6,706 bases of DNA from the NCBI GenBank assembly GCA_022710085.1, contig JAKLHP010000045.1:1-6706 (forward strand), written 5' to 3'. Both the position numbers and the translations under genes were made by a program. Numbering within the stretch: position 1 is the stretch's first letter; each line of letters opens with the position of its first letter. The notes below the pieces were generated by a model. That model made no database searches, was not told the origin of the DNA, and saw only the letters and a list, made by a program, of their open reading frames with translations. Source of the DNA: Patescibacteria group bacterium. Lineage in GTDB: Bacteria > Patescibacteriota > Minisyncoccia > Moranbacterales > JAKLHP01. Below are positions 1 to 5,400 of the stretch, one piece after another.

Positions 1-659
1 CTTATTTTCGTTGCCAAAAAGCCATTGGAGGCATATTTGATAAGTTCAGCAGTTTCCAGATTAGTAAAAACAATCGGGGTTTCAGTAAGATACAGCGGTT
101 TGTAAATTTCCCGCATTACATCTTCGGATTTTTTGTTTTCTACTCCGACTACTACTCGATCAGGCTTCATGAAGTCTCCAATAGCAGAACCTTCTCGGAG
201 AAATTCAGGATTGGAAGCCATATCGAAATCGGCTTCTGGATTTGTTTCTTTGATGACTCTTTTCACTTCCTTGGCAGTGCCAACTGGAACCGTGCTTTTG
301 TCTACTATTACCGTATAATCCTTGAGATATGGGGCAAATTCCTTGGCTGATTCATAAACATAGGTAAGATCGGCATACCCATCGCCCCTTCTTGAGGTCG
401 GAGTTCCGACAGCAATAAAAACCGCATCGGCTTCTCCTATACATTCCTTGATATCAGTCGTAAATGTAAGTCGTCCATCTTTGACATTTTCCAAAACCAT
501 ATCATCGAGGCCAGGCTCATAAATCGGAATTATTCCCTTTTTCAGGTTTTCAATTTTCTTTTCATCTTTATCAACGCAGGTCACAAAATGCCCGAACTGG
601 GAAAAACAAGTTCCGGAGACAAGACCGACATAGCCGGAGCCGATAACAACAATTCGCAT
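1..659 (-). CDS. ugd: UDP-glucose 6-dehydrogenase, N-terminal part (3' end outside window)
   Basis: NAD-dependent enzyme that oxidises UDP-glucose to UDP-glucuronate in the cytoplasm, a precursor of acidic surface polysaccharides. About 219 residues are visible. They begin with MRIVVIGSGYVGLVSG, a Rossmann GxGxxG fold with glycines at 7, 9 and 12. Family motifs follow: VGTPT at 84-88, DKSTVPVGT from 120, NPEFLREG at 150-157 (E152 and the loop are typical of the active site) and the catalytic-type Lys in LIKYASN (K208). The GFLATKI stretch runs to the window edge. The catalytic cysteine, usually near residue 260, and the C-terminal UDP-binding domain lie beyond base 1 and cannot be checked. 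The ATG at 659-657 is directly followed by the Rossmann strand, so the start is secure, although no Shine-Dalgarno precedes it. It lies 150 bases downstream of the GT2 on the same strand. Related dehydrogenases (UDP-ManNAc, GDP-mannose) are possible but fit the motifs less well. Confidence 0.95.
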   Translation of the reverse strand, partial: MRIVVIGSGYVGLVSGTCFSQFGHFVTCVDKDEKKIENLKKGIIPIYEPGLDDMVLENVKDGRLTFTTDIKECIGEADAVFIAVGTPTSRRGDGYADLTYVYESAKEFAPYLKDYTVIVDKSTVPVGTAKEVKRVIKETNPEADFDMASNPEFLREGSAIGDFMKPDRVVVGVENKKSEDVMREIYKPLYLTETPIVFTNLETAELIKYASNGFLATKI

Positions 660-809
660 AGTTTTGATTTTAAATTTTAAATTCTAAATTTTAAATCAAT
701 TTTAAATTAATAAATACCTAGAAACCTATCATCTAGCTTTCATTTAAAATTTGAAATTTAGCTTTTAAAATTATAATTTCTTATTAAATACTTAAAACAA
801 ATATATTTT
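660..809. repeat. A+T-rich intergenic spacer with TAAATTTTAAAT repeats
   Basis: This 150-base gap lies between the GT2 and ugd. The 12-mer TAAATTTTAAAT occurs at 671-682 and again at 685-696, separated by two bases. A near-exact inverted copy (ATTTAAAATTTG) lies at 742-753, so the minus-strand transcript could fold a weak A/U-only hairpin before ugd. A minus-strand TATAAT is present at 775-770, but no convincing -35 box stands at the right distance, so I do not call a promoter. No ORF or RNA gene is visible. Such simple A/T words are common by chance in low-GC DNA, so a function is uncertain. Confidence 0.4.
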
Positions 810-1748
810 CTAACTCTCTATAATTTCTTTAATGGAATAATTCATCGTTCCCCTGTTCTTGTAATAATTCTTGAGTAATATGTCGGCTAAAAGCCCGAAG
901 ATAAACAGCTGGATCCCAACCATTACCAGAAATACTCCGATAAGCGGCCAGATCTTTTCCGATAAAGATGCTTTAAAAAATATTTTTTCAACAGCCATCC
1001 AGATCAAAATCGCAAATCCAGCCAAGGAAAAAAATATTCCTCCTCCTCCAAATAGGTGCACCGGGCGATTGGAATACTTTCGCCAGAACCAAATGGAAAT
1101 CATATCAACAATCCCCTTGACTCCCCTTTTCCAATTGTATTTCGTTTTTCCGTGGATCCTGGGAAAATGATTCACTTTCACTTCGCCAACTTTATATCCG
1201 TCAAACTGTAAGATAGCCGGCATAAAGCGATGCATCTCTCCAAAAAGATCGACATCCTTGAAGCATTCTCTCTTGTAAGCCTTGAGACTGCAACCACTAT
1301 CATGAATATTATCTTCCACCAAGATCTTTCGAAGAAGATTAGCCATCCGGGAAGACAATTTTTTCATAAAAGGATCTTTTCTGGCAAATCTCCATCCGGA
1401 AACAACATCAAATCCTTCGTTCATTTTTTCAAGAAGAAGCTTGATATCCCTGGGATCATTTTGCAAATCTCCATCCATGGTAATAACAACTTCGCCTCTG
1501 GCAGCCTTTATTCCAGCATCAAAACCGGCGGTTTGGCCATAATTTTTTCTGAATCGTATTAATCTAAGAGGAGCAAGCCCCTGGCAGTTTTTGACAGTTT
1601 CATCATTTGAACCGTCATCTACGAAAATAATCTCGTAAGTCTTGCCGAGCGGCCCGCAGGCCTCGACAATCCTCTTGTGAAGCTCTCTAGCATTGCCTTC
1701 TTCATTGTAAAGAGGAACAATGACAGAAATATCTAGTTTATTGTCCAT
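810..1748 (-). CDS. Membrane-bound family 2 glycosyltransferase, polyprenyl-phosphate sugar transferase type (DPM1/GtrB/ArnC-like)
   Basis: This 312-residue enzyme probably transfers a sugar from a nucleotide donor to polyprenyl phosphate at the inner face of the membrane. The GT-A domain shows VPLYNEE (11-17), VDDGSNDET (43-51), the FRKNYGQTAGFDAG block (66-79), the metal-binding DxD-type motif TMDGDLQNDP (90-99), DSGCSLKAYKRE (150-161) and RIHGKTKYNWKRG (197-209), matching the R-x-x-G-x-(S/T)-K-Y signature of the DPM1/GtrB group. Two hydrophobic segments follow, about 232-253 and 266-292, with a short basic tail, as in GtrB-like enzymes of 300-330 residues. The stop is TAG. The ATG at 1748 sits ten codons before the first core motif and is the sensible start, but there is no Shine-Dalgarno. 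Its first two bases lie within an inverted-repeat arm (1747-1769). The sugar is not predictable. The downstream ugd suggests a uronic-acid glycan. Confidence 0.93.
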   Translation of the reverse strand: MDNKLDISVIVPLYNEEGNARELHKRIVEACGPLGKTYEIIFVDDGSNDETVKNCQGLAPLRLIRFRKNYGQTAGFDAGIKAARGEVVITMDGDLQNDPRDIKLLLEKMNEGFDVVSGWRFARKDPFMKKLSSRMANLLRKILVEDNIHDSGCSLKAYKRECFKDVDLFGEMHRFMPAILQFDGYKVGEVKVNHFPRIHGKTKYNWKRGVKGIVDMISIWFWRKYSNRPVHLFGGGGIFFSLAGFAILIWMAVEKIFFKASLSEKIWPLIGVFLVMVGIQLFIFGLLADILLKNYYKNRGTMNYSIKEIIES

Positions 1749-1769
1749 ACCCGGTAGTAGAATTTCAAA
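1747..1769 (+). repeat. Left arm of 23-bp inverted repeat flanking the GIY-YIG gene
   Basis: This segment contains the core CCCGGTAGT followed two bases later by AATTTCAAA. It matches the reverse complement of 2117-2139 at 20 of 23 positions, with mismatches only at arm positions 3, 13 and 14, all purine-for-purine. The GC-rich CCCGG core stands out in very A+T-rich intergenic DNA. The outer end includes two bases of the start codon of the minus-strand GT2. A small GAGC-TTTA-GCTC palindrome (1771-1782) lies immediately inside the arm. I saw no clear target-site duplication outside the pair. Confidence 0.8.
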
Positions 1770-1770
1770 C

Positions 1771-1831
1771 GAGCTTTAGCTCAAAATAAAAATCCGTGCT
1801 TTATTTATTAATATTAAAATCGATATTTTAA
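1771..1831. other. Two small stem-loops between GIY-YIG and GT2
   Basis: GAGC-TTTA-GCTC (1771-1782) and a 7-bp A/T stem TTAAAAT/ATTTTAA with loop CGAT (1814-1831) both lie downstream of the GIY-YIG stop on the minus strand. Neither is followed by a proper T tract in the direction of transcription, so they are poor intrinsic terminators. They could be RNA-processing or attenuation elements, or chance folds in A+T-rich sequence. Confidence 0.3.
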
Positions 1832-1852
1832 AATTTTAAACCAAGAATTTAA

Positions 1853-2110
1853 TTAATTTTTAAAAAAATATTCTTTAAGCCTTCTTTTCAAGAGTCTTCT
1901 GCCTTGGCTGGTTTTGAGATATTTTTCCCGCCTTCTTGCATCTTCAACATTCAAACAAGCCTCGTAATATATCAATTTCCAAGGAATGTATGGTTTTGTT
2001 GATTTATTTTTCCCCAAATTGTGTTCCTCAATCCGTTTTTTCAGATTATTGGTGTAACCAATATACAAATTTTCCTTACTCTCACTCTCCAAAATATACG
2101 TATAAAACAT
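1853..2110 (-). CDS. Small GIY-YIG domain endonuclease (UvrC N-domain/YhbQ type)
   Basis: This 85-residue protein consists almost entirely of a GIY-YIG nuclease fold. The first motif is YTYIL (3-7) and the second is YIGYT (16-20). Next come the conserved Arg at 26 and His at 30 (KKRIEEH), the STKPYIPWKL segment (37-46) and the metal-binding Glu at 62 within RRREKYLK. Key catalytic positions therefore look intact, and the length is normal for the stand-alone YhbQ/UPF0213-like family. Members are DNA nucleases of poorly defined role, linked to repair or mobility, and are often present in several copies in CPR genomes. The basic C-terminus (QGRRLLKRRLKEYFFKN) suits DNA binding. The ATG at 2110 is used because the first motif begins at residue 3. 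No Shine-Dalgarno is present. The gene is enclosed by a 23-bp inverted repeat, and nothing ties it to the glycan genes on either side. Confidence 0.92.
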   Translation of the reverse strand: MFYTYILESESKENLYIGYTNNLKKRIEEHNLGKNKSTKPYIPWKLIYYEACLNVEDARRREKYLKTSQGRRLLKRRLKEYFFKN

Positions 2111-2116
2111 AATTAT

Positions 2117-2139
2117 TTTGAAATTTCACTACCGGGCAT
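2117..2139 (-). repeat. Right arm of 23-bp inverted repeat flanking the GIY-YIG gene
   Basis: Read on the minus strand this arm is ATGCCCGGTAGT, then GAAATTTCAAA. It matches the left arm (1747-1769) at 20 of 23 bases. It lies six bases upstream of the GIY-YIG start codon and thus forms most of that gene's leader. The predicted minus-strand transcription start falls near its outer edge. A transcript reading through both arms could pair the GIY-YIG leader with the region just before the GT2 start. Confidence 0.8.
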
Positions 2140-2145
2140 AAGTCT

Positions 2146-2174
2146 ATTTTAAAGTAATTTCAGCCATTTTGCAA
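2146..2174 (-). promoter_or_regulatory. Possible sigma70-type promoter for GIY-YIG
   Basis: On the minus strand TTGCAA (2174-2169) is followed after 17 bases by TAAAAT (2151-2146). Transcription would start at about 2139, some 30 bases before the GIY-YIG ATG. The -35 box matches consensus at 4 of 6 positions and the -10 at 5 of 6. A+T richness makes chance -10 boxes frequent, but the spacing is ideal. Confidence 0.4.
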
Positions 2175-2197
2175 ATATTTGAAAAATAGGCTATAAT
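2169..2197 (+). promoter_or_regulatory. Sigma70-type promoter for the SpoIID-like gene and downstream cluster
   Basis: TTGCAA (2169-2174) and a perfect TATAAT (2192-2197) are separated by 17 bases. Transcription would start near 2204, giving a leader of about 26 bases before the ATG at 2230. The -35 hexamer is its own reverse complement and has the same spacing to a minus-strand -10, so the two divergent promoters may share it. This is the strongest promoter candidate in the window. Confidence 0.6.
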
Positions 2198-2229
2198 TCA
2201 ATCAATAAATCAAATAAAAATATAAAAAA

Positions 2230-3726
2230 ATGAAGAAAATAACAGCTTTTTTTGTGTTCTTGAGTTTCTTGTCCGCCTTTTTCCCTAATGTAAGCCCAAT
2301 CAAAGCATCCGACGAACTTACTCCGATCTACAGTTTCTGGAACACGTCCAATTCATATCGATATTTCACCGCCTCGGAATCAGAAAAGAAAAGCCTTGCT
2401 TCCAGTAGCAAATGGGAAAGCGAAGGAATCTCATGGTACGCTTATTCATCGGAACAAGACAATACTGTTCCTGTTTATAAAATATACAATAGCACTTATA
2501 AATATTATTATTTTACTGCTTCCGAATCTAAAAAAGATAGTTTAATCAAAACCGAAGGATGGACCAGCAAAGGAATCGCCTTTTACGCTTATGACAAGGA
2601 ACAGGACGACACGACACCTGTCTATGTGTTAAAAAACTCCAGCACTAAAAAATATTTTTATACTTCAAGTCCCGGGGAAAAAGATTGTATGCTCACGGAC
2701 AGTAATTGGTCTGAGCAAGAAAAAGCGTTTTGGGTTCCGGAAGAAAATGCCAATGTTTCAGACGATGATTCCGTGTGTCGAACAACTTACGGTCCGGAAA
2801 TCAATGTCGGTCTTTGGAGTTATACTAAAGATGATTTAAAAAATAGCCCTTTTAAAATAGAGGCTAATAAGGATTATGTAATAAAAGACAAGGACGGAGA
2901 AAAGATTGCCGAGGTTTCAAAAAGCAAAACAACTAAAGTAAAGTATGACGATGATAAGAAGCTCCTGATATATGGATCGATTAGCAAAAAGAAAGTCAGT
3001 AAGGAGGTACGTTTTGAAGCCAAAGACGGAAATAATTCAAATCTCATTCTTGATGTTAATAGGCCTTCATCTTCTTATGATGCATATCGCGGAAAAATAA
3101 AGTTAAAATACAACAGCACTGATGGGAATATCTGGGTTATCAACACTCTTCCAATGGAACAATATACCTGGGGAATGGGAGAAACCACCGGAACCGGACC
3201 GATTGAACACACCAAAGTAATGACCTCTATTTTCCGAACTTACGGATATTGGTACAAAAAAAATGCAACCAAATATTTGAAGTATGGATTTACTCTGAGA
3301 AGCGACTCAGGCTCCCAGATTTATCGAGGCTATGATTGGGAAAAGAAATACCCCAATATCAAAAAAGCAGCGACAAAAACTAAAGGCATAATAGTCAAAT
3401 ATGACGATGAGGTAGCACTCACTCCGTACTGCTCCTGGAGCGATGGATATACCCGAAGATACGAAGACGGACATTGGGGAGGATACAAGGATAAAGATAA
3501 TTACAAAGGGAAAAAATCTAGCACCTATCCCTGGCTTGATTCCGTGAAAGATCCATATGGAAAACATTCCTCTTACAGCACAAAAAAATTAGCTGGCTCA
3601 GGAAATCATATGGTCGGACTCATTGCCAACGGTTCAGTAAAACTAGCCGGAAGCAAATACAAGAAAAAATACGACTGGATACTTAAATATTATTACGATA
3701 ATATATCATTAAAGACAATGTACTAA
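2230..3726 (+). CDS. Secreted SpoIID/LytB-domain protein with three N-terminal DUF5648-like repeats
   Basis: This 498-residue protein is predicted to be exported and probably acts on peptidoglycan glycan strands; SpoIID proteins are lytic transglycosylases that use denuded muropeptides. Residues 1-26 form a signal peptide (MKK, hydrophobic core, likely cleavage after A26). Three repeats of 49-residue period follow (31-78, 80-127, 129-175), of the form P(V/I)Y-x(n)-YFTASES-x(n)-W-x-x-x-GI-x-(F/W)YAY, resembling DUF5648 modules. The SpoIID region begins near INVGL (191-195). It contains VINTLPMEQYTWGMGET (303-319, probable catalytic Glu318), the helix HTKVMTSIFRTYGYWY, then SDSGSQIYRG (358-367), PYCSWSDGYT (399-408, like the usual SSSGGYT) and GSGNHMVGLIANGS (456-469, like the GHGVGMSQ.GA block). 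The Cys residues of the zinc site reported for clostridial SpoIID are not seen in the SDSGSQIYRG segment. The gene starts a rightward cluster and ends seven bases before the next gene. There is no sign of a sporulation context, so a wall-remodelling role is likelier. Confidence 0.88.
   Translation: MKKITAFFVFLSFLSAFFPNVSPIKASDELTPIYSFWNTSNSYRYFTASESEKKSLASSSKWESEGISWYAYSSEQDNTVPVYKIYNSTYKYYYFTASESKKDSLIKTEGWTSKGIAFYAYDKEQDDTTPVYVLKNSSTKKYFYTSSPGEKDCMLTDSNWSEQEKAFWVPEENANVSDDDSVCRTTYGPEINVGLWSYTKDDLKNSPFKIEANKDYVIKDKDGEKIAEVSKSKTTKVKYDDDKKLLIYGSISKKKVSKEVRFEAKDGNNSNLILDVNRPSSSYDAYRGKIKLKYNSTDGNIWVINTLPMEQYTWGMGETTGTGPIEHTKVMTSIFRTYGYWYKKNATKYLKYGFTLRSDSGSQIYRGYDWEKKYPNIKKAATKTKGIIVKYDDEVALTPYCSWSDGYTRRYEDGHWGGYKDKDNYKGKKSSTYPWLDSVKDPYGKHSSYSTKKLAGSGNHMVGLIANGSVKLAGSKYKKKYDWILKYYYDNISLKTMY
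2320..2754 (+). repeat. Triple 49-residue protein repeat (DUF5648-like) within the SpoIID-type gene
   Basis: The three coding repeats correspond to protein residues 31-78, 80-127 and 129-175. The first two share YFTASES, a Trp, GI and YAY with E-Q-D linkers. The third is diverged (YFYTSSPGEKD, then AFWVPE) and has lost the GI dipeptide. The similarity is mainly at protein level, implying old internal duplication rather than recent tandem amplification. Repeats of this form are found in extracellular bacterial proteins and may serve adhesion or carbohydrate binding, which is not established. Confidence 0.75.
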
Positions 3727-3733
3727 AACCAGT

Positions 3734-4270
3734 ATGTTAAAAAAAATTACGTTAATATTGTTTATAATCGCCCTTGGCGTCCTCACCTATTTCGGTTATC
3801 CGATAATTAAAGGCCGTTATTTTAAAGGTGACAATGCGACTGAAAGTAAAAAACAAGAATCTACAACAGTCAGCAATCCTGATAGTTCGGACATTGAAGC
3901 AGAAGCAGACGATGCCAGTGACAATGAAGCTGATACAGAGGAAGATTCCGCTATAAGCGATGAAGTTGAAGATGATGTTGACGAGTCGGGAGATTCTTCC
4001 AATATAACCGCCGAGGATTGCGATAATGAGTGTGAAAACTTTAAAGATAATGCGAGCGATTTGAGATACTGCCAAGATATCTGCGGATTATCCGGAACTC
4101 AATCTGGTGAAAATTGTGATGAGAAAAGCGGATCAGATAAGGATTATTGCCTTAAAAACCAAGCAGTTTCGAAAACTGATCTCAATATCTGCAATTCAAT
4201 TTCTGATTCAAAAATAAAATCTTCTTGCAAAAACAGGGTGACTGAGGATATACTGGAAAATCAGCAATAA
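3734..4270 (+). CDS. Acidic single-pass membrane protein with eight-cysteine C-terminal region
   Basis: I cannot assign a function to this 178-residue protein. It has a short basic start (MLKK), one hydrophobic segment (about 5-25) that is a membrane anchor or signal sequence, a strongly acidic and probably unstructured linker (41-95, rich in Glu, Asp and Ser), and a C-terminal region with eight cysteines at 96, 100, 113, 117, 128, 139, 153 and 165. The first four form twin CX3C motifs separated by 12 residues. The last four lie in SDKDYC and NICNSISDSKIKSSC segments that resemble the C-x-x-I-x-D-x-x-x-K-x-x-C repeats of many uncharacterised CPR and archaeal membrane proteins. An even Cys number and an outward-facing domain suggest four disulfides, which is an inference. 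It starts seven bases after the SpoIID-like stop, so the two are probably co-transcribed and may both work at the outer face. The ATG has no Shine-Dalgarno. Confidence 0.85.
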   Translation: MLKKITLILFIIALGVLTYFGYPIIKGRYFKGDNATESKKQESTTVSNPDSSDIEAEADDASDNEADTEEDSAISDEVEDDVDESGDSSNITAEDCDNECENFKDNASDLRYCQDICGLSGTQSGENCDEKSGSDKDYCLKNQAVSKTDLNICNSISDSKIKSSCKNRVTEDILENQQ

Positions 4271-4288
4271 TAAAAGATAAGTACACAG

Positions 4289-4323
4289 CACAAAAAAAGC
4301 GCTTAAGCGTCTAATGTTTTGTG
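4289..4323 (+). other. Nested inverted repeat upstream of the second GT2
   Basis: CACAAAA (4289-4295) pairs with TTTTGTG (4317-4323). Between them lies the 10-bp palindrome CGCTTAAGCG (4300-4309). A stem with an internal loop can form in the 72-base gap between the Cys-rich gene and the GT2. No T tract follows, so a classic terminator is unlikely; an operator-like or mRNA-processing site is possible. The fold supports starting the GT2 at 4343, because the alternative ATG at 4316-derived context (4319 frame) lies in the stem arm. Confidence 0.35.
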
Positions 4324-4342
4324 TTATATATCTCCATATTTC

Positions 4343-5023
4343 ATGAATAATATTTTCATTGTCATTCCCGTTTATAATGAGGAACTGGTTATCGCCGAAG
4401 TTTTAAGTGAAATAAAAAATTCAGGTTTTCATAATATTATAGTTGTCGATGATGGAAGCACGGACAAAACTCTTGAAAAAGCAAAAGAAATTGAAGGCGT
4501 TAAAGTTCTTCGCCACAAAATAAACCGTGGCAAAGGAGCCGCTACCAAGACCGGCATTGAAGCCGCAAAATTACTTGGAGCTGGTGTTATTGTCACAATG
4601 GATGGAGATGGCCAGCATGATCCGGAAGATATCCAAAAGTTAATCCAACCGATTCTACAAAAAAGATGCGAGGTTGTTTTAGGAACGCGCCTTAAAAATC
4701 CGGAGGGAATGCCTTATTACAAAAGACTGCATAATCATATTGCCAATGCTGTTGTCTGGTACTTTTTCGGACTTTGGGTAACTGACAGCCAGTCTGGTTT
4801 CCGAGCCTACTCTCAAAAAGCAGCTAAGCTTATCAATACCAAAGCTGATCGATATGATTATGACAGCGAGGTAATCAGGGAAATTCATAATTATAAACTA
4901 ACATATGAGGAAATACCGATAAAGGTGAAATATACTGAATATTCAATGGGAAAAATCCAAAAACAAGGTTTTTTAAATGGTTTAAAGACAATATATAAAA
5001 TGTTTTGGAAGATAATAAACTAA
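4343..5023 (+). CDS. Soluble family 2 glycosyltransferase (DPM1-like), partner of DUF2304
   Basis: This 226-residue GT-A glycosyltransferase has VIPVYNEE (7-14), VVDDGSTDKT (34-43), RGKGAATKTG (62-71), the metal-binding TMDGDGQHDP (85-94), LGTRL (113-117) and TDSQSGFRAYS (147-157). Near the end KVKYTEYSMGKIQ (194-206) stands where DPM1-like enzymes have Y-x-x-G-x-S-K. No TM helix follows, unlike the GT2 at 810-1748. The likely reaction is sugar transfer from a nucleotide donor to polyprenyl phosphate or a lipid-linked glycan at the membrane. The frame is open from an ATG eight codons earlier (4319), but the extra residues (MCYISPYF) precede the conserved first strand, so I prefer 4343. Neither start has a Shine-Dalgarno. 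The DUF2304 gene follows after 12 bases, a recurrent pairing that suggests a two-subunit enzyme. The sugar is unknown. Confidence 0.92.
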   Translation: MNNIFIVIPVYNEELVIAEVLSEIKNSGFHNIIVVDDGSTDKTLEKAKEIEGVKVLRHKINRGKGAATKTGIEAAKLLGAGVIVTMDGDGQHDPEDIQKLIQPILQKRCEVVLGTRLKNPEGMPYYKRLHNHIANAVVWYFFGLWVTDSQSGFRAYSQKAAKLINTKADRYDYDSEVIREIHNYKLTYEEIPIKVKYTEYSMGKIQKQGFLNGLKTIYKMFWKIIN

Positions 5024-5035
5024 TAATCAATTAAT

Positions 5036-5380
5036 ATGAAAATAAATCCTTACCAAATTATAGTTGTCGCTCTTTCTTTTTTCATGATCTTTCAAGGAAC
5101 AAAAGGATTCATCCAGGGAAAAAGCGGACAAACTTTATATAAGCTAGCGGCCAGAATCTTCGTTTGGGGAGGAATGTCTTTCATCGCCCTTTTTCCCAGA
5201 TCAACTAATACCTTAGCTGAAATCATAGGACTTAAGGGAAATATCAATGCTGTCATCCTTACGGGTTTTTTGCTTATTTTTCTCATCATATTTAAACTGC
5301 TTTCAGCTATTGAAAGATTGGAACAAAATATTTCGGAACTCACGAGAAAAGATACCTTGAAAGAAATTGATAAAAACTAA
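5036..5380 (+). CDS. DUF2304-family small membrane protein
   Basis: This 114-residue protein has three hydrophobic segments (about 5-22, 38-55 and 70-90) and a charged C-terminal helix likely to form a coiled coil (AIERLEQNISELTRKDTLKEI, about 91-111). The RIFVWGGMSFIALFP block (40-54), the GLKGNINAVILTG stretch (65-77) and the ending LSAIERLEQNISELTR fit the DUF2304 family in length and order. DUF2304 has no proven biochemical role, but its genes commonly sit beside a GT2 gene, as here (12-base gap). I infer that it anchors or stimulates the soluble GT2, by analogy with DPM3 or with small GtrA-like partners. The analogy is structural only, as I see no sequence homology to those proteins. The GT4 gene begins 20 bases downstream, so the three are probably one transcript. 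Confidence 0.85.
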   Translation: MKINPYQIIVVALSFFMIFQGTKGFIQGKSGQTLYKLAARIFVWGGMSFIALFPRSTNTLAEIIGLKGNINAVILTGFLLIFLIIFKLLSAIERLEQNISELTRKDTLKEIDKN

Positions 5381-5400
5381 TTCAAAATCATACCACCGAA

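Noticed and set aside
133..318. Plus-strand 61-codon frame opposite ugd
   Set aside because: It is antisense to well-conserved UDP-glucose dehydrogenase motifs and has no features of its own.
770..798. Minus-strand promoter for ugd based on TATAAT at 775-770
   Set aside because: The sequence 16 to 18 bases upstream does not resemble a -35 box, and TATAAT-like words are expected often in this A/T-rich spacer.
871..1562. Two plus-strand open frames (99 and 110 codons) opposite the GT2 gene
   Set aside because: They are antisense to a gene with clear GT2 motifs, and their translations show no recognisable domain.
1814..1831. Intrinsic terminator after the GIY-YIG gene
   Set aside because: The stem is A/T only and no T tract follows on the minus strand.
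3000..3008. Perfect TAAGGAGGT inside the SpoIID-like gene as a sign of an internal gene start
   Set aside because: No ATG or GTG follows at a workable distance, and the frame continues through conserved SpoIID sequence.
3817..4002. Minus-strand Ser/Ala-rich 61-codon frame
   Set aside because: Its serine-rich composition is simply the complement of the GAx (Asp/Glu) codons of the acidic linker on the plus strand.
4319..4342. Upstream ATG extending the second GT2 by eight residues
   Set aside because: The extension precedes the conserved first beta strand, has no ribosome site and overlaps a stem arm. The ATG at 4343 is more plausible.
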